Of a DNA stretch of 17,500 nt, positions 16,860 to 17,500 are shown one piece after another. Under the pieces are notes generated by a model that was given only the letters and a program-made list of their open reading frames with translations, was not told the DNA's origin and made no database searches. Position 1 is the stretch's first letter. Every line of letters begins with the position of its first letter. The position numbers and the translations under genes were made by a program. The stretch lies in assembly GCA_015478945.1 (NCBI GenBank), contig JABUQX010027538.1, forward strand, positions 27,501-45,000. Reading direction: 5' to 3'. The DNA is from Trachelipus rathkii (Eukaryota; Arthropoda; Malacostraca; Isopoda; Trachelipodidae).

Positions 16860-17500
16860 TCACTTGGCGTGATTTTCTAACGCTAAACTATAATAGGAAT
16901 GACTGTCTTAATGACTCTGATGATCAGCTTCGCTTCTGCTCACATAAGGTGGTGAGAAATGTATGCGTTGACTGGGATTTATATAAAGGCAGGTCATTCC
17001 TTTCGAACAAATCTTTTCTCCTCATAATCCATGGTTCGATCGTGCTTAGTTCTCTATGGCCATTCAGGCTAAGAGATAAAATTCTCGTTCTCTACTATTC
17101 ACTCTCGCTAATACTTTCACTCAGCTAGAAATCGTTGCAGGGATACTCTTCGACGAGCTAAACGGACTTTCATCAAACGAAAATGCGCTAACCTCCTTGG
17201 ATCTCCTACTTACAAATCTTATCTGAGGGCCTCTTGCCAAAAAGCATCTCTAACAATTTCTGTAAATCAAAATTTTTGCCCCCATCTTTATTCGATCTTA
17301 ATGGGTACTTAGTTAAGTTCGTGCTAACACTCCAACTGGAGAAAGACCAATCTCTTCTTGTATCTCACCTATTTTCCCCTAACTCAACCTTGGACGATCT
17401 GTCTGGCATTCCCTCTCCTTCTCCTTCTCCTTCTCCTCTCAGGTGTCATATGTCTTTACCTTTCTGTGATTGAGCATTTGATCGGGTACACGGGCTCCTG
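16860..17500 (+). pseudogene. Decayed jockey-like LINE, endonuclease-RT linker, runs off the window
   Basis: Three frames carry successive pieces: TWRDFLTLNYNRNDC (from about 16864), WFDRA (17032-17046), then RNRCRDTLRRAKRTFIKRKC (from 17127, frame 3), then ISNNFCKSKFLPPSLF and LVSHLFSPNSTLDDLSGIP (17234-17473, frame 2). The string W-F-D-R-A, then R-N-R ... AKR-x-FI-x-RKC, then ISNNF and FSPNSTLDD, is the linker before RT in jockey-type LINEs common in crustaceans. At least two frame changes separate them and a TAG follows WFDRA. A CCTTCT microsatellite (about 17412-17436) encodes SPSPSP. RT itself would lie beyond 17500. Confidence 0.72.

Overview
The window looks like a transposon-dense, AT-rich piece of an animal genome, most likely an arthropod and plausibly a crustacean. 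I infer this from degenerate CCTAA units (the arthropod telomere pentamer, reverse strand), long (AT)n arrays, absence of any bacterial gene organisation, and a jockey-type LINE of a kind common in crustaceans. Species assignment is inference. I see no ordinary host gene with confidence.

Layout. 1-327 (minus) is a truncated Merlin/IS1016-type transposase. 328 to about 12490 reads as one large, old Ty3/gypsy-related LTR retroelement on the plus strand. It has a 5' LTR (328-1608) with AGTT...AACT ends, a tRNA-Lys-like primer binding site directly after it, and a leader. Gag follows: an N-terminal ORF, a decayed capsid region and an intact nucleocapsid with three zinc knuckles. A strong candidate -1 frameshift signal (slippery heptamer plus predicted pseudoknot) precedes protease. 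Protease is split by a second frame change and leads into an 845-codon ORF with protease C-terminus, reverse transcriptase, RNase H and, where integrase is expected, an OTU-like domain whose catalytic Cys position is Ser. Downstream lie an 83-codon ORF, a 217-codon-class ORF with weak SGNH-hydrolase resemblance, a Tyr/Ser/Asn/Gln-rich ORF, a G-tract hairpin region, a 17-bp tandem array and a diverged 3' LTR (about 11737-12490). No integrase was found.

12485-17500 is a LINE graveyard. (AT)n arrays flank a decayed, extremely C-poor LINE on the plus strand (about 12802-15390). It is followed by a decayed CR1-like LINE on the minus strand (about 15590-16850) and then, head to head, a decayed jockey-like LINE on the plus strand that runs off the window end.

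How the parts fit. If the LTR element is one unit, Gag would be made from the genomic RNA, protease/RT/RNase H/OTU by -1 frameshifting, and the distal ORFs from spliced RNAs. The gag break and the protease frame break argue it is not autonomous now. However, the long uninterrupted RT-RNaseH-OTU ORF beside badly diverged LTRs is unexpected for neutral decay and is the main puzzle of the window.
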